From a virus: a DNA stretch of 64,000 nt. The position numbers and the translations under genes are program-made. Location: positions 25,684 through 89,683 of the IMG/VR virus record IMGVR_UViG_3300008516_000114. One strand, written 5' to 3'. How positions within the stretch are numbered: the stretch's first letter is position 1; every line of letters begins with the position of its first letter. Below, piece by piece: positions 8,910 to 18,293 of the stretch. Below the pieces are notes generated by a model. The model did not search any database. It was not told the origin of the DNA and saw nothing but the letters and a program-made list of their open reading frames with translations.

Positions 8910-9191
8910 ATGGATGGTAAAGAATTTTTGAATTTAAATGCTGATGATTTAGTAAAAACGGGAAGCACAAAAATAGTATTGAAATTCGTTATTGTAGGAC
9001 AACAAAGTTTATTCAAAGAATTCAATGATATTGAAGAAAAATTATTAGATCCCGATAAAGGTATTTATGCAAGAATTAAATCAAATACAGATGCACGTAA
9101 ATTATTTCAGCGAATCTTTATCGGCTGGGGTGCTATTATGACGGGGTTAATAACCGCCATGCTTTTTAAAATACTTAGCAAAGGAATATAA
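8910..9191 (+). CDS. Single-span membrane protein, holin-like
   Basis: A 93-aa protein. About 65 soluble, helical residues are followed by one membrane segment (IFIGWGAIMTGLITAMLFKI, about residues 69-88) and a Lys end. The size and tail-anchored layout resemble XhlA-type proteins. It stands two genes before an M15 peptidase, so it is probably part of a lysis cassette. It could also be a membrane anchor unrelated to lysis. Confidence 0.7.
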   Translation: MDGKEFLNLNADDLVKTGSTKIVLKFVIVGQQSLFKEFNDIEEKLLDPDKGIYARIKSNTDARKLFQRIFIGWGAIMTGLITAMLFKILSKGI

Positions 9192-9207
9192 TCACAAAGG
9201 AGGCAAT

Positions 9208-9471
9208 ATGTCTGAATGGTTTAGCTTACAGAATATTTTAATGATAGTAGCTTTGATTTTATCAGTTGTATTTGGGCTGGTATCATTGAAGTACAGAATA
9301 CTTATCGTGAAGTTGCGTGATATTGTTAAGAAATACCGTGACTCGATCAGCGAGCAATCGGAAGGTGGCAAGAGTTTAACAGCCAAAGAGAAACAAGAGA
9401 TAATGAAATTGATCGTACTGTTTTTTCAGGAATTGGGAATGCTATTGCTTAAAAAAAAGTCAAAAAGTTGA
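9208..9471 (+). CDS. Membrane protein, putative holin or lysis protein
   Basis: An 87-aa protein with one N-terminal membrane segment (ILMIVALILSVVFGLVSLKY, about residues 10-29). A charged helical region and a second hydrophobic stretch near the end (LIVLFFQELGMLLL) precede a Lys-rich tail. Strong AAAGGAGG. With the preceding tail-anchored protein and the following peptidase it forms a probable lysis module. Which of the two is the holin cannot be decided. Confidence 0.7.
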   Translation: MSEWFSLQNILMIVALILSVVFGLVSLKYRILIVKLRDIVKKYRDSISEQSEGGKSLTAKEKQEIMKLIVLFFQELGMLLLKKKSKS

Positions 9472-9478
9472 GGATTTT

Positions 9479-9835
9479 ATGGTTAGTCTTAAAAATTTTA
9501 AGGAATCTGACTTCTACTGTCCGTGTTGCGGAAAAGAGATAATGAATGATAGGTTTTTGATACAATTGCAAAAAGCAAGGTCTATTGCCAATGTTCCATT
9601 TGTTATTAATTCAGGATATAGATGTAAAAAACACAACAAAGAAGTTAGAGGGAAACCAACATCTTCGCATTTAAAAGGATTAGCGGTAGATATTATGGTT
9701 AAAAATTCCTGGATGCGCTATAAGATTTTGGAATCATTTATATCTGCGGAATTTAAAAGAATAGGTATTGGAAAAGGATTTATTCACGTTGACGCTGATA
9801 CCGATAAACCACAAGAAACAATCTGGTTATATTAA
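9479..9835 (+). CDS. Peptidase M15 family endolysin (D-Ala-D-Ala carboxypeptidase-like)
   Basis: A 118-aa zinc peptidase of the M15A type, about the usual length for the free domain. Candidate zinc ligands are His in TSSHLKG, Asp in LAVDI and the late His in FIHVD. VINSGYRCKKHN is the conserved preceding segment. It should cut peptidoglycan peptide cross-links during release. Two Cys near the N-terminus (YCPCCGK) are commonly kept in this family. It follows two membrane proteins. Confidence 0.9.
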   Translation: MVSLKNFKESDFYCPCCGKEIMNDRFLIQLQKARSIANVPFVINSGYRCKKHNKEVRGKPTSSHLKGLAVDIMVKNSWMRYKILESFISAEFKRIGIGKGFIHVDADTDKPQETIWLY

Positions 9836-9836
9836 A

Positions 9837-10289
9837 ATGAGTAGCATTACTGATTATAGCGACTTATATACTTTTGTCCGCCACGCAGCGGGCGATTTCG
9901 GTACATATAAAGACGGCAGTCGTGTCGGTGATTATAAATACCAGGATGATGTGATAGATAATGCTATTACTTACAATTTACTGAAGATGTCGAGTTATTC
10001 TAAGGTATCAGGTGCTGACCAGATTACACCGATAATGACAGATGATAATGATATAGGATATTTAATTAATCTCATAGCACTAAAACTTGTTATAGCAGAT
10101 TTATTGACAGCATATAAAACGAGAAACATGGCGGTAACGAAAGATTTGAAATATTTAATTGCGAATATATTACATGATCTCCAAACATTCAGTAATGTAA
10201 AAGGTTTAGTTCATGAAAAGGATGGAGCGCTGGAGATGCTATACGATCTACCAGATAGAATCAGTGATTTCGTTTCAGCGAATACATAA
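9837..10289 (+). CDS. Putative head-tail connector protein
   Basis: A 150-aa helical protein starting 1 nt after the endolysin stop. Pattern and size (YKYQDDVIDNAITYNLLKMS, then a helix-rich body) are like small connector/adaptor proteins that dock on the portal. The next genes are tail proteins, which agrees. No strong SD is visible, so translation may be coupled to the endolysin gene. Confidence 0.55.
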   Translation: MSSITDYSDLYTFVRHAAGDFGTYKDGSRVGDYKYQDDVIDNAITYNLLKMSSYSKVSGADQITPIMTDDNDIGYLINLIALKLVIADLLTAYKTRNMAVTKDLKYLIANILHDLQTFSNVKGLVHEKDGALEMLYDLPDRISDFVSANT

Positions 10290-10306
10290 GAGAGGAGTAA
10301 TAAATA

Positions 10307-10690
10307 ATGAAGTTAAAATTTATATGTACGGATAAAGTGAAAAGAGAAGGGATAAGGATTTCTTATGGTGATAAGAGTTATAAAGAAGGCGATATCCTGA
10401 TAATTGATAGGGAAAAAGAGCAGGAATTTAGTTCAAGTTATATCAGGGGATATTTCAGATATATTGGGATTATACAACCTGATAAAAAAGTACTAGTAAC
10501 CAAGAAATCAGAAATAAAAACTAAGAAAAAAGAAAAATTAAAGACTAGGAAAAAAGAAACAAGAATTAAGAAAGATAAAAAGGCTTTGGGTATTCCTAAA
10601 GGATTTAAAAGGGATATCATAATTAATGAGAAGCCGGATATAAAGATTTATAATATTGAAAAGGAGGTTGAAGATGACAAGAACAACTAA
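10307..10690 (+). CDS. Unknown basic protein with Lys-rich tail
   Basis: A 127-aa protein. The first 60 residues are beta-like (KFICTDKVKREGIRI). Residues 65-95 are almost all Lys, Thr and Glu. It overlaps the next gene by 17 nt. It could be a connector accessory or a DNA-contacting protein; not recognised. Confidence 0.6.
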   Translation: MKLKFICTDKVKREGIRISYGDKSYKEGDILIIDREKEQEFSSSYIRGYFRYIGIIQPDKKVLVTKKSEIKTKKKEKLKTRKKETRIKKDKKALGIPKGFKRDIIINEKPDIKIYNIEKEVEDDKNN

Positions 10691-11429
10691 CGTGAAAAAC
10701 CTTGAGGAAGGCCACTTATACGGATTAGTGGCGAATGCAAATGAACACAAATTTGGTGTGGTGCAGATTTTAAAAGTAACCGGAGCAGACGCAGTTACAG
10801 TTACAAATGGTGATGAATATTCGGATTTTCCAGCTATTTGTGGTGATGTGTATGGCTATGTAAGAACCATAACACCAATCACTGGTGGTGAAGATGAAAC
10901 CGATATTGTTGTTACTGTAGATGGTAACACGGCAACTATTCCTGCTGGTACACCTTCGGGGCGTGGTTTCGCATTAGCGGATGCAACTGATTTAACAGCA
11001 ACCCCAACTATCACAGGTGGTGTAGCCGGTGATATTCTTGAGATTGTATATGTACCTCAATTTGCAACATCAGATGAAATTGATTATGTAACTGATTTCG
11101 GAAGGACTTATCCCGATAAATATCGTGGTATCTATTACAGAGGCGAATTAAAGCATAGGAAGAGGATATGGAATGTTGAAAGCACATTATCATTTACCGC
11201 TTCATTCCTGAGTTTTGAACAAGTTATGCATCAATTTGCTAACCTGGAACACACATTACTTTTTGAAAGAAAAGATGATGGTGGTGCTACTGTATCCGAA
11301 AAGGAATATTACGGTAAATGTTTTGCAAAAGAACCTGATTTAACCGGTTCAGGTGGAGATACCGATACTACCAGTGCAACAGCAGTTAGATATGAAAGAT
11401 GGATGACGGTTGAGGACACACCTGCATAA
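10674..11429 (+). CDS. Putative major tail (tube) protein
   Basis: A 251-aa protein. The start is set by AAGGAGG at 10661-10667, seven nt before ATG 10674, not the upstream in-frame ATG. It is Gly/Thr-rich and beta-type, with a GTPSGRGFALADATDL turn region in the first half. Composition and position before chaperone and tape-measure genes suit a tail tube subunit, but another neighbour could hold that role. Confidence 0.55.
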   Translation: MTRTTNVKNLEEGHLYGLVANANEHKFGVVQILKVTGADAVTVTNGDEYSDFPAICGDVYGYVRTITPITGGEDETDIVVTVDGNTATIPAGTPSGRGFALADATDLTATPTITGGVAGDILEIVYVPQFATSDEIDYVTDFGRTYPDKYRGIYYRGELKHRKRIWNVESTLSFTASFLSFEQVMHQFANLEHTLLFERKDDGGATVSEKEYYGKCFAKEPDLTGSGGDTDTTSATAVRYERWMTVEDTPA

Positions 11430-11455
11430 TGGACATATAAAATGCGAGGTGTACT

Positions 11456-11878
11456 TTGGGTAGAGTCGTTTTCGATCACGATAACGCATTGGTGAAGATA
11501 TATAAGCAGGACTCCGATGGGAGTAAGGGGGATGTGCAATCCGATGACTGGCTTTATGTACAGGGTATAAAATTAGTTGAGACACCGAAAATTAAAGCCA
11601 TCCCCCGTTTGTTTGCCAGTAGAAACAGGGTAGAAACGATAGGCTATGAACGGTTACTGACTATTGAAAAATTCCATTATTATAAAGTTAATGATTGGTC
11701 ACTTGCTAAAGATGTTGACCAGGATTATTGGATCGAGATTGTATTTACCGGAGATAATATAAATTATACAGAAACATATACCTGTAAATATTGCCGATAT
11801 AATGGACAATCATTAAATACAAGAGAAGACCCTGCTAACGATTTCAGTAAAGGTTGGATAGTAGGGACAATTACGTAA
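11456..11878 (+). CDS. Tail region protein with TTG start
   Basis: A 140-aa protein. GAGGTG lies 5 nt before TTG 11456, and no better start is present. Beta-rich, with a TCKYCRYNG stretch near residue 110. Lies between the putative tube and the chaperone genes; probably a minor tail or tube-like protein. Confidence 0.6.
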   Translation: MGRVVFDHDNALVKIYKQDSDGSKGDVQSDDWLYVQGIKLVETPKIKAIPRLFASRNRVETIGYERLLTIEKFHYYKVNDWSLAKDVDQDYWIEIVFTGDNINYTETYTCKYCRYNGQSLNTREDPANDFSKGWIVGTIT

Positions 11879-11893
11879 AAGAAGGAGAAATGT

Positions 11894-12397
11894 ATGAAAC
11901 CTGAAAATTATAAGTCAAAAAAAGATGGTACAATCATCCATGTTGAATCTCTGGAGATTATTCCAGAGAGGGAGAGTGAGATAGTTTCTATCAAACATAG
12001 GAATGTGATTTGGGAATGGAAAGTCTGGAATTTAACAGGCTTAGAATTTCAGCAATTGCAAAGGGATAAAGATAAACGGAGAAATAAATTAGATGCCGAG
12101 AAACCTAAACCGCCAACAAGATTAGAAAAGAATAAAGATATTCCGGTATTAGATGATAAAAAATATCTAAAAGATATGGCTGAATTTAGTGATAAGGAAT
12201 TGGAATTAGGTATATGGTATGAATACAGAATCCTGGAAATGGGTCTTTTTGAATGTAATAAATGGACAACCGAAGGTGAAACAGAAAAGTCAAGAATAGA
12301 ATACATGCAAAAAAAGGTCGGTGCTTTCTGGCTGAAATTGATAGGTAGAATATTAGCTATTAGTATTGTAACCGATGGTGATATCCAAAGTTTTTAG
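11894..12397 (+). CDS. Putative tail assembly chaperone
   Basis: A 167-aa charged protein two genes before the tape measure, the usual place of lambda gpG-type chaperones. It contains EFQQLQRDKDKRRNKLDAEK and a helical C-terminal half. The stop (TAG 12395-12397) is followed at once by a gene in the -1 frame, so a frameshifted fusion is possible. Confidence 0.6.
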   Translation: MKPENYKSKKDGTIIHVESLEIIPERESEIVSIKHRNVIWEWKVWNLTGLEFQQLQRDKDKRRNKLDAEKPKPPTRLEKNKDIPVLDDKKYLKDMAEFSDKELELGIWYEYRILEMGLFECNKWTTEGETEKSRIEYMQKKVGAFWLKLIGRILAISIVTDGDIQSF

Positions 12398-12399
12398 AT

Positions 12400-12612
12400 A
12401 TGCTCCTGCCTGAAAAGGTAAAAAAGTATAAGCCTAAAAAAAAGAAAGGCGAAAAGCAGGTGAATATAGGAATTAAATACAGAGAAATGAGAACAGCGGA
12501 AAGTTTCGGGAAACTACCACATGAATTTTATAACGCTCCTAAATGGAGTCAGGTACTTGCTATCGCTTTCTTTGAGGCAAAACAGAAAATCGAATCCTAT
12601 TTGAGTGATTAA
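12400..12612 (+). CDS. Putative tail chaperone second frame (gpT-like)
   Basis: A 70-aa protein, strongly basic at the N-terminus (KKYKPKKKKGEK) and helical after. It begins 2 nt after the preceding gene, in the -1 frame. The frame is open back to 12382, so a -1 shift near 12391 would fuse the two as in other siphoviruses. It may also be made alone; no good SD precedes the ATG, which favours coupling or fusion. Confidence 0.6.
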   Translation: MLLPEKVKKYKPKKKKGEKQVNIGIKYREMRTAESFGKLPHEFYNAPKWSQVLAIAFFEAKQKIESYLSD

Positions 12613-12615
12613 GAG

Positions 12616-13335
12616 ATGCAGTATTTATCGGATTGGGAAGTAAGGAATATAAGAATGGGAATAGGGGATATGATATATTCCGGTGAGGCACAGATAATAC
12701 GTTTAGAATGGTTTGGCACGGATACCAGTGAGGGCAATGTCTATGTAGCACGCTCAGGCGGGAGCATTGATGTTTTAACAACGGGATACAATAAATATTT
12801 CAGAGATACACCACAGACTATTAGCGATGGATCGTGGTATCTATATACGGAGGATAATATTTCCGCATATATTCATATAGTAGATGAATTCGATACAAGA
12901 CAATTTGATAATCAGAAAATAGTTATTGGCGATACGCTTATTTATATGAAGACGAGTTTGAATTTATATAAACGTGATAAACTCCGGGTAGTGCATTTAC
13001 TTGATACTGAAAAGGTAACAGGCACAGGCACGGGCAGCGGGTCTAACTGGTTAGACGAATCTGCTTCATGGGATACAAATAAGTATAAAGGATTCTGGTT
13101 AGTATTTTCAGATAGGCGTTTTTTGATAATAGCGAATACAGGAACACAATTAACGGTAAATCTTGATGGTTATACATTACCAGCATCGGGAAGTTATACT
13201 ATACAACCTTGTATCGAATATTCCACAAAGATAATTAATCCTGATCTGGCTGATGGATTAAGTGTACCGTTTGGTGATGAAATACCTTTTCAGGTTTTGG
13301 TTTGTGAGAGGGTGGAGCAGAGTGGAGTGCGATGA
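12616..13335 (+). CDS. Unknown tail-region protein
   Basis: A 239-aa beta-rich protein with repeated short Gly/Thr turns (TGTGTGSGSNW near residue 137). No enzyme motif or membrane segment. It lies between chaperones and the tail terminator-like gene and may be a connector or minor tail protein. Confidence 0.6.
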   Translation: MQYLSDWEVRNIRMGIGDMIYSGEAQIIRLEWFGTDTSEGNVYVARSGGSIDVLTTGYNKYFRDTPQTISDGSWYLYTEDNISAYIHIVDEFDTRQFDNQKIVIGDTLIYMKTSLNLYKRDKLRVVHLLDTEKVTGTGTGSGSNWLDESASWDTNKYKGFWLVFSDRRFLIIANTGTQLTVNLDGYTLPASGSYTIQPCIEYSTKIINPDLADGLSVPFGDEIPFQVLVCERVEQSGVR

Positions 13336-13337
13336 TG

Positions 13338-13372
13338 AAATTTTTAATTTTTAATTGTTAATTATTAATTGG
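13338..13372. repeat. AATTGTTAATTATTAATT intergenic repeat, copy 2
   Basis: AAATTTTTAATTTTTAATTG then TTAATTATTAATTGG, in the 44-bp gap before the next gene. Its last part is identical to copy 1 at 6434-6467. Confidence 0.6.
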
Positions 13373-13379
13373 TGGAAAG

Positions 13380-13862
13380 ATGGGAATAACAACAACATTG
13401 AGTATTGCGAATCTTGATTACACAATGAATATGATTTTGGTCGAATGGCTTTCGGATAGTAATTGCTTTGGGGATCCAGAATCCGAATTGAGAATTGGTA
13501 ATGTTGTTATTGGCATTATTGAATATACAGGTGCATTAAATCGTCCTGAAATAAATGTTGAAATTATTCCGATAGGAATTAGATCAACAGGAGCGGGAGA
13601 ATGTGGTGAAAGAAAGGAATTCCGTACCTATAATGCGCATATAAGGATTATAACCGCAAAAGGTAGTTTTAAATATGCTGGTGATATAGGTTCAATACAG
13701 TTAGGTGACATATTGATGGAATATTATAGAAATGCAACAGCCGGTAAAGTGGCATTAGCACAGGCGGGATTGAGGAAAAATAGATTGAATGGTGGGTTTC
13801 CGTCAAATGATGGGAATTATATTTATAACGACTTTTATCTCACCTTTGAGGTTTTAGTATGA
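13380..13862 (+). CDS. Putative tail terminator/completion protein
   Basis: A 160-aa protein. The pattern of a helix, an alternating beta core (FRTYNAHIRIIT) and a terminal strand (FYLTFEVLV) is typical of small tail-terminator proteins. It overlaps the next gene by 4 nt. The assignment is structural guesswork supported by location just before the tape measure. Confidence 0.5.
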   Translation: MGITTTLSIANLDYTMNMILVEWLSDSNCFGDPESELRIGNVVIGIIEYTGALNRPEINVEIIPIGIRSTGAGECGERKEFRTYNAHIRIITAKGSFKYAGDIGSIQLGDILMEYYRNATAGKVALAQAGLRKNRLNGGFPSNDGNYIYNDFYLTFEVLV

Positions 13863-14332
13863 TTGCTTATGAAGATAATGTAGCACAGGTAATGGTTTCA
13901 TTAACCAAAAAGCAATCGGCATTGCTTGATTGGAATAAATTCTTGAAAAAAAGAAAAAATGAATATAAAGGAAATGCCAAAAATATTGTTTTGATTGATA
14001 TCTATTCCTATCCCGAAAATCCTAAATATAAGAGAAGTATGGATACATTGAATAGTGTCGATACGGATATACCAGAGAAAAACACTTTAAGAGTATTCCT
14101 TAACCCGGCATTAGCAACAAGGAATAAGAGATTTCCAGGATTACAGAGTTATGCTTACCTGATGGGTAAAGCAGAGGCGGGATTTAGATATTATCCAGCA
14201 TTTGTCAGGCGTGGCATATTCTTTAAGAAACGTGGTGAGCCGAGAGATTTTTTGGTATCATGGCATGATAGAATTGGGAAAGTATTTAAGGAAGATGTGA
14301 ATAAAGAGATTAAAAAGGCATTAAAGAAATAA
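13859..14332 (+). CDS. Putative minor tail or neck protein
   Basis: A 157-aa basic protein overlapping both neighbours (ATGA with the upstream gene, TAATG with the tape measure). Mixed alpha/beta with a Lys-rich end. Tight packing suggests the three are one translation unit. No family recognised. Confidence 0.6.
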   Translation: MIAYEDNVAQVMVSLTKKQSALLDWNKFLKKRKNEYKGNAKNIVLIDIYSYPENPKYKRSMDTLNSVDTDIPEKNTLRVFLNPALATRNKRFPGLQSYAYLMGKAEAGFRYYPAFVRRGIFFKKRGEPRDFLVSWHDRIGKVFKEDVNKEIKKALKK

Positions 14333-17300
14333 TGGAAAATACTGATATTATACAATTATTGCTGAAAGTAAATGCTACAGAAGCCAAAAAAATTGATAAA
14401 ATCACGGGCTATCTGGCTAAACAAAAAGCAATGTTGAAATTATTATCAAAAGAGAGGGATAAAGCATTTCAACCCAAAGCTATAAATCAATATTCTAAGG
14501 CAATTGGGCATACAAAAAACAATATTGAAAAGCTTACTACTGAAGTTGAAAAATCAACAAAGGGATTCTTAGGACTTGGACAAACACTTGGTTATACTGC
14601 TAAAAAAGTTGCTATGTGGACTATATCTACGGGTATGATTTATGGAACTTTAAGAGCTTTAAAATCGGGTATTGCCACTATTTCTATGGTAGATAGCAAA
14701 ATGGTGGATTTACAGAAAGTATTTATCGGCACATCCGGCGAATTAAAAATGCTTAAAGCCGATATAATGGATGAATCTATTGCAATGGGATCGCTTATTG
14801 ATACCACTATGGATGCTGCAATTGAATTAGGTAGAATGGGCAAGACAAGAACAGAGATAAGCACATTAATGAGAACTTCATTGCTTGCTCAGAATATAGC
14901 AGAGATAGAAGCTTCCGATGCCACGAAATATTTAAACGCAGCAATATTGCAATTCAATAAAATAGCCGATGATTCTATCACTATTTTAGATCAATGGAAT
15001 CAGCTCAGCAATCAGATGCCAGTAAGAACGATAGATTTTGCACAAGCGGTATCAGCAACGGGCTCTGTTATGCAGCAGGCGGGTGCTGAAATAGAGGATT
15101 TGAATGCTTATGTTGCAACACTATCAGCTTCAATGGCAAAAAGTGGGCGTGAGATAGGGCAGGCATTGAAAACAATTACCAGTTATGCTTATCGTCCGGC
15201 AACAAGGGTAAAAATTAAAGATATTCTGGATATCGATGTTAAGGATATAAGAGGCAATTTGATAGATATAGATGAATTGCTTTTAAGAGTGGCGTCAAGC
15301 TGGGATACATTGAGAGAATCAGAACAGGAAGAGCTGGCGCAGAGCATTGCAGGAGTAAGAAGAAAAGCATTCTTTTTGAGTTTAATGGAGAATTTTGATC
15401 TTGTATTAGAAGCACATGCCAAACAATGGGATGCAGCAGGTTCAGCATATCAGGAAAATGAAATTAGATTATCTTCATTAAAAACGAAAGTAGAACAATT
15501 ACAGGCAGCATTACAAAAATTATCAGTACAGGGTGGGGATACGGGATTACTTGGATTAATGAAAAAAACAATAGATAATTCAAGAATATTAGTAGAAAAT
15601 TTTGAAGATATGAATGGTACTTTGCAAATTTTAGCAACTGTTGGTATTCCAATAACTTTGACTGGAATAGCATTATTGATGAAAAAGATAACTTTTTTAA
15701 ATGCTATTATGAGTGTTACAATGGGAAAACTTACTATTTGGATTGCTGTTATTGGCGGAACTCTTTATGGATTAAACAAATTATCGAAAGCACTTGCTGG
15801 CAATGCTGCTAAATTGCGTGAACAAAGGAGAGAAATAGAAAAAAGTATAGATAAAATAAGAATCCAAAAACAAGAACAGAAGGCATTAATAGATCAATAT
15901 GAATTATACAAACAGGCTTTTGATGTTTATGATGAATTAAGGAAAAAGGGAGAAGATACTACCGAAGCAGAGAAGAATCTTAAAAAGGTTTTGGAAGAAA
16001 TAAATAAATTAAATCCTGAATTGGTAGAATCTACAGATAGTTATACTAAATCATTGAAAAGATTTGAGGGATGGGTTAATAAAGCAAGAAAAGCAATAGA
16101 AGAATTGACAAGAACAGAACTGGAAAGACGTGAAGAAAGTATTTTAGCAGGTTTTGAATTTAGAACTGACGATTTAAGAAGATCATTTAATTTAGCAATG
16201 GCCGAATTTTCTGGAGAATGGGAAGATTTCCCTGGATTATTCAAATGGATTCCTGATTTTGCTAAGTGGGCACAACCAATATTAGGTTCACTTGGATTAG
16301 GCGATGAATTTATGGTTCTCACAGAAAATGAAATGACAAAGTTCTTTGGAAGATTACAAAAAACATATCAAGAAGATTTAAAAGCATTACCAGGAGATAC
16401 AATTGATTTATTAAAAGAGAAATATGGGAAATATGATAAAGTTATTACAGAATTAACTAGGAAAAGAACAGATTTACATATAGCATCAAAAGGACAATTA
16501 ACTGATGAAATCAAAGCAGTTGATACTGTTTTAAATTTATTACAAGAACAAAAAAGTGATTTAAAAGATTTAATAAATATACGTAAAAGAGTTGCGGATA
16601 TAGGTAAACCCAAACCATCAGAGCTTAAAAAGCCTGAAGATTGGGTATCATCAGAAGATAGAGAAGCATTAATGAAATTGGAGGAATCACATGCTCTTGC
16701 TATGGCAAAATTGCGTGACAAAGAACTTGAATACTGGAGAGAAAGATTAAGAACTCATAAATATGATGGTATTGTAGAAGAACAGGAAATAAAAAATAGA
16801 ATTGAATATTTAGTCGTACAAAAGAAAATAAAAGACGAAACAGATACAAAGAGAGAAAAAGAGAAGGAAGCACTAAAGATACTAAGAGAGCAGAAAAAAA
16901 TATTAAATGAGCAAAAACGGATATATGAGAGAATAAACGAAGAAGTACGCAAAGCACAATTGCAAATCGATACTGCAATGAAATTACAATCAAGATTTGC
17001 AGGATATGACCTTACCAGGTCTGGTGCTTATGCTTTATTAGATATGCCTGATTATGGGGCTGGATTAAGAAGAGCAAAAGCAAAGAAAGAAGCAGCCTAT
17101 AAAGGAATAGGAGAAGTAAGCGGGGGCTTGATAGAACCAAGAACAATAACTTCATTAAAAGATATTAAATTAACCTCAGAATGGGCAAAAGCGAATCTTT
17201 TTGATGAAGATTATAAAGAATTGGGCAGATATTTAGGGGATTTATCAGATTCATTTGCCGATATAGAAGAAGAGCAAAAAAAATATGATATAGCAATACA

Positions 17301-18279
17301 AGAAGGATTAGAAACTGAAAAATTAAGAAAACAATTAATAGCCGATGAGGCAAAATATTTTTCCGATGAACAATTAATTCAAGAACAAATTAAATATTAT
17401 AATGAACTTATATTAGAAGATAAAACAAAAATTAAGGAAATTGAAGATTCAAATTTAAGTACAGAAGAAAAAGTATTAATCATTGAATCGCTTAGATTAG
17501 ATATTGGAGCAAAAAATCTTGGAATATTAAAATTACAAAACGAACAGGATAGGATAGCAATACAGCAAAAAAGGCGAATTCATGCACAGATTGTTAATAC
17601 TTTAAACCAGGTAATAAGAGATTGGTCGGCAGGTAGAAGGGGTGCAGAAGTAGGAGCAGATTTTGCCGAAGGTATGGGTGAAGCCATAGGATTAAAATTA
17701 GCAACCGAATTAGGTAAATCTATTGCTGGTGAAGGTGCAAGTTTAATAGGTAATCTTATAGGAAATACAATTTTACCAAGTATTGGGGGAACTCTCGGTT
17801 CATTAATATTTGGTGAAATTGGAAAACTAATCGGCTGGGAGCGTGAAGAGCCTAAATCGAGAGTAGAGGAAGCATTAGAAGAAAACACAAGGGCATTAAG
17901 AGAGAACACACAGACATTTCAGGATTTTCAAGAGCGATTTATTAATGCACCAATAGGATTTGTGTTACCACCTGCCGCAAGGGGTAGTTTACCCAGGTTT
18001 CAGAACGAGGGTGTAGTAAAGAGAACCGGTGGGGCTATAGTACACAAAGACGAAGTAATATTAAGAGCGAGCAACCTTGAGAGAATATTGAGCAAGCGTG
18101 GCGAGCAGACCATTTCTTCATCGCAGGTAAATAGTACGGCAATGACATTCCAGTTTGGGAATATAAATATCAATAATCCAAGCAGCAATCTTGATATAAA
18201 GAGGGGACTTGAATCTGGCATGAATGAAATATTTAATGGCGGTATGCTCAGATATGCGAACGTATCATCGGAATATTAA
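14332..18279 (+). CDS. Tail tape-measure protein
   Basis: A 1315-aa protein, by far the longest helical protein here. Residues about 110-330 match the TP901-type tape-measure core (VDSKMVDLQKVFIGTS, then AAIELGRMGKTRTEI and DFAQAVSATGS). Hydrophobic segments occur near residues 440-480 and 1120-1170, and long Lys/Glu coiled coils fill the middle. It sets tail length; by the usual 1.5 A per residue the tail would be near 200 nm. The 1-nt overlap with the upstream stop couples translation. Confidence 0.95.
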   Translation: MENTDIIQLLLKVNATEAKKIDKITGYLAKQKAMLKLLSKERDKAFQPKAINQYSKAIGHTKNNIEKLTTEVEKSTKGFLGLGQTLGYTAKKVAMWTISTGMIYGTLRALKSGIATISMVDSKMVDLQKVFIGTSGELKMLKADIMDESIAMGSLIDTTMDAAIELGRMGKTRTEISTLMRTSLLAQNIAEIEASDATKYLNAAILQFNKIADDSITILDQWNQLSNQMPVRTIDFAQAVSATGSVMQQAGAEIEDLNAYVATLSASMAKSGREIGQALKTITSYAYRPATRVKIKDILDIDVKDIRGNLIDIDELLLRVASSWDTLRESEQEELAQSIAGVRRKAFFLSLMENFDLVLEAHAKQWDAAGSAYQENEIRLSSLKTKVEQLQAALQKLSVQGGDTGLLGLMKKTIDNSRILVENFEDMNGTLQILATVGIPITLTGIALLMKKITFLNAIMSVTMGKLTIWIAVIGGTLYGLNKLSKALAGNAAKLREQRREIEKSIDKIRIQKQEQKALIDQYELYKQAFDVYDELRKKGEDTTEAEKNLKKVLEEINKLNPELVESTDSYTKSLKRFEGWVNKARKAIEELTRTELERREESILAGFEFRTDDLRRSFNLAMAEFSGEWEDFPGLFKWIPDFAKWAQPILGSLGLGDEFMVLTENEMTKFFGRLQKTYQEDLKALPGDTIDLLKEKYGKYDKVITELTRKRTDLHIASKGQLTDEIKAVDTVLNLLQEQKSDLKDLINIRKRVADIGKPKPSELKKPEDWVSSEDREALMKLEESHALAMAKLRDKELEYWRERLRTHKYDGIVEEQEIKNRIEYLVVQKKIKDETDTKREKEKEALKILREQKKILNEQKRIYERINEEVRKAQLQIDTAMKLQSRFAGYDLTRSGAYALLDMPDYGAGLRRAKAKKEAAYKGIGEVSGGLIEPRTITSLKDIKLTSEWAKANLFDEDYKELGRYLGDLSDSFADIEEEQKKYDIAIQEGLETEKLRKQLIADEAKYFSDEQLIQEQIKYYNELILEDKTKIKEIEDSNLSTEEKVLIIESLRLDIGAKNLGILKLQNEQDRIAIQQKRRIHAQIVNTLNQVIRDWSAGRRGAEVGADFAEGMGEAIGLKLATELGKSIAGEGASLIGNLIGNTILPSIGGTLGSLIFGEIGKLIGWEREEPKSRVEEALEENTRALRENTQTFQDFQERFINAPIGFVLPPAARGSLPRFQNEGVVKRTGGAIVHKDEVILRASNLERILSKRGEQTISSSQVNSTAMTFQFGNININNPSSNLDIKRGLESGMNEIFNGGMLRYANVSSEY

Positions 18280-18293
18280 AAGAGGAGATATGT

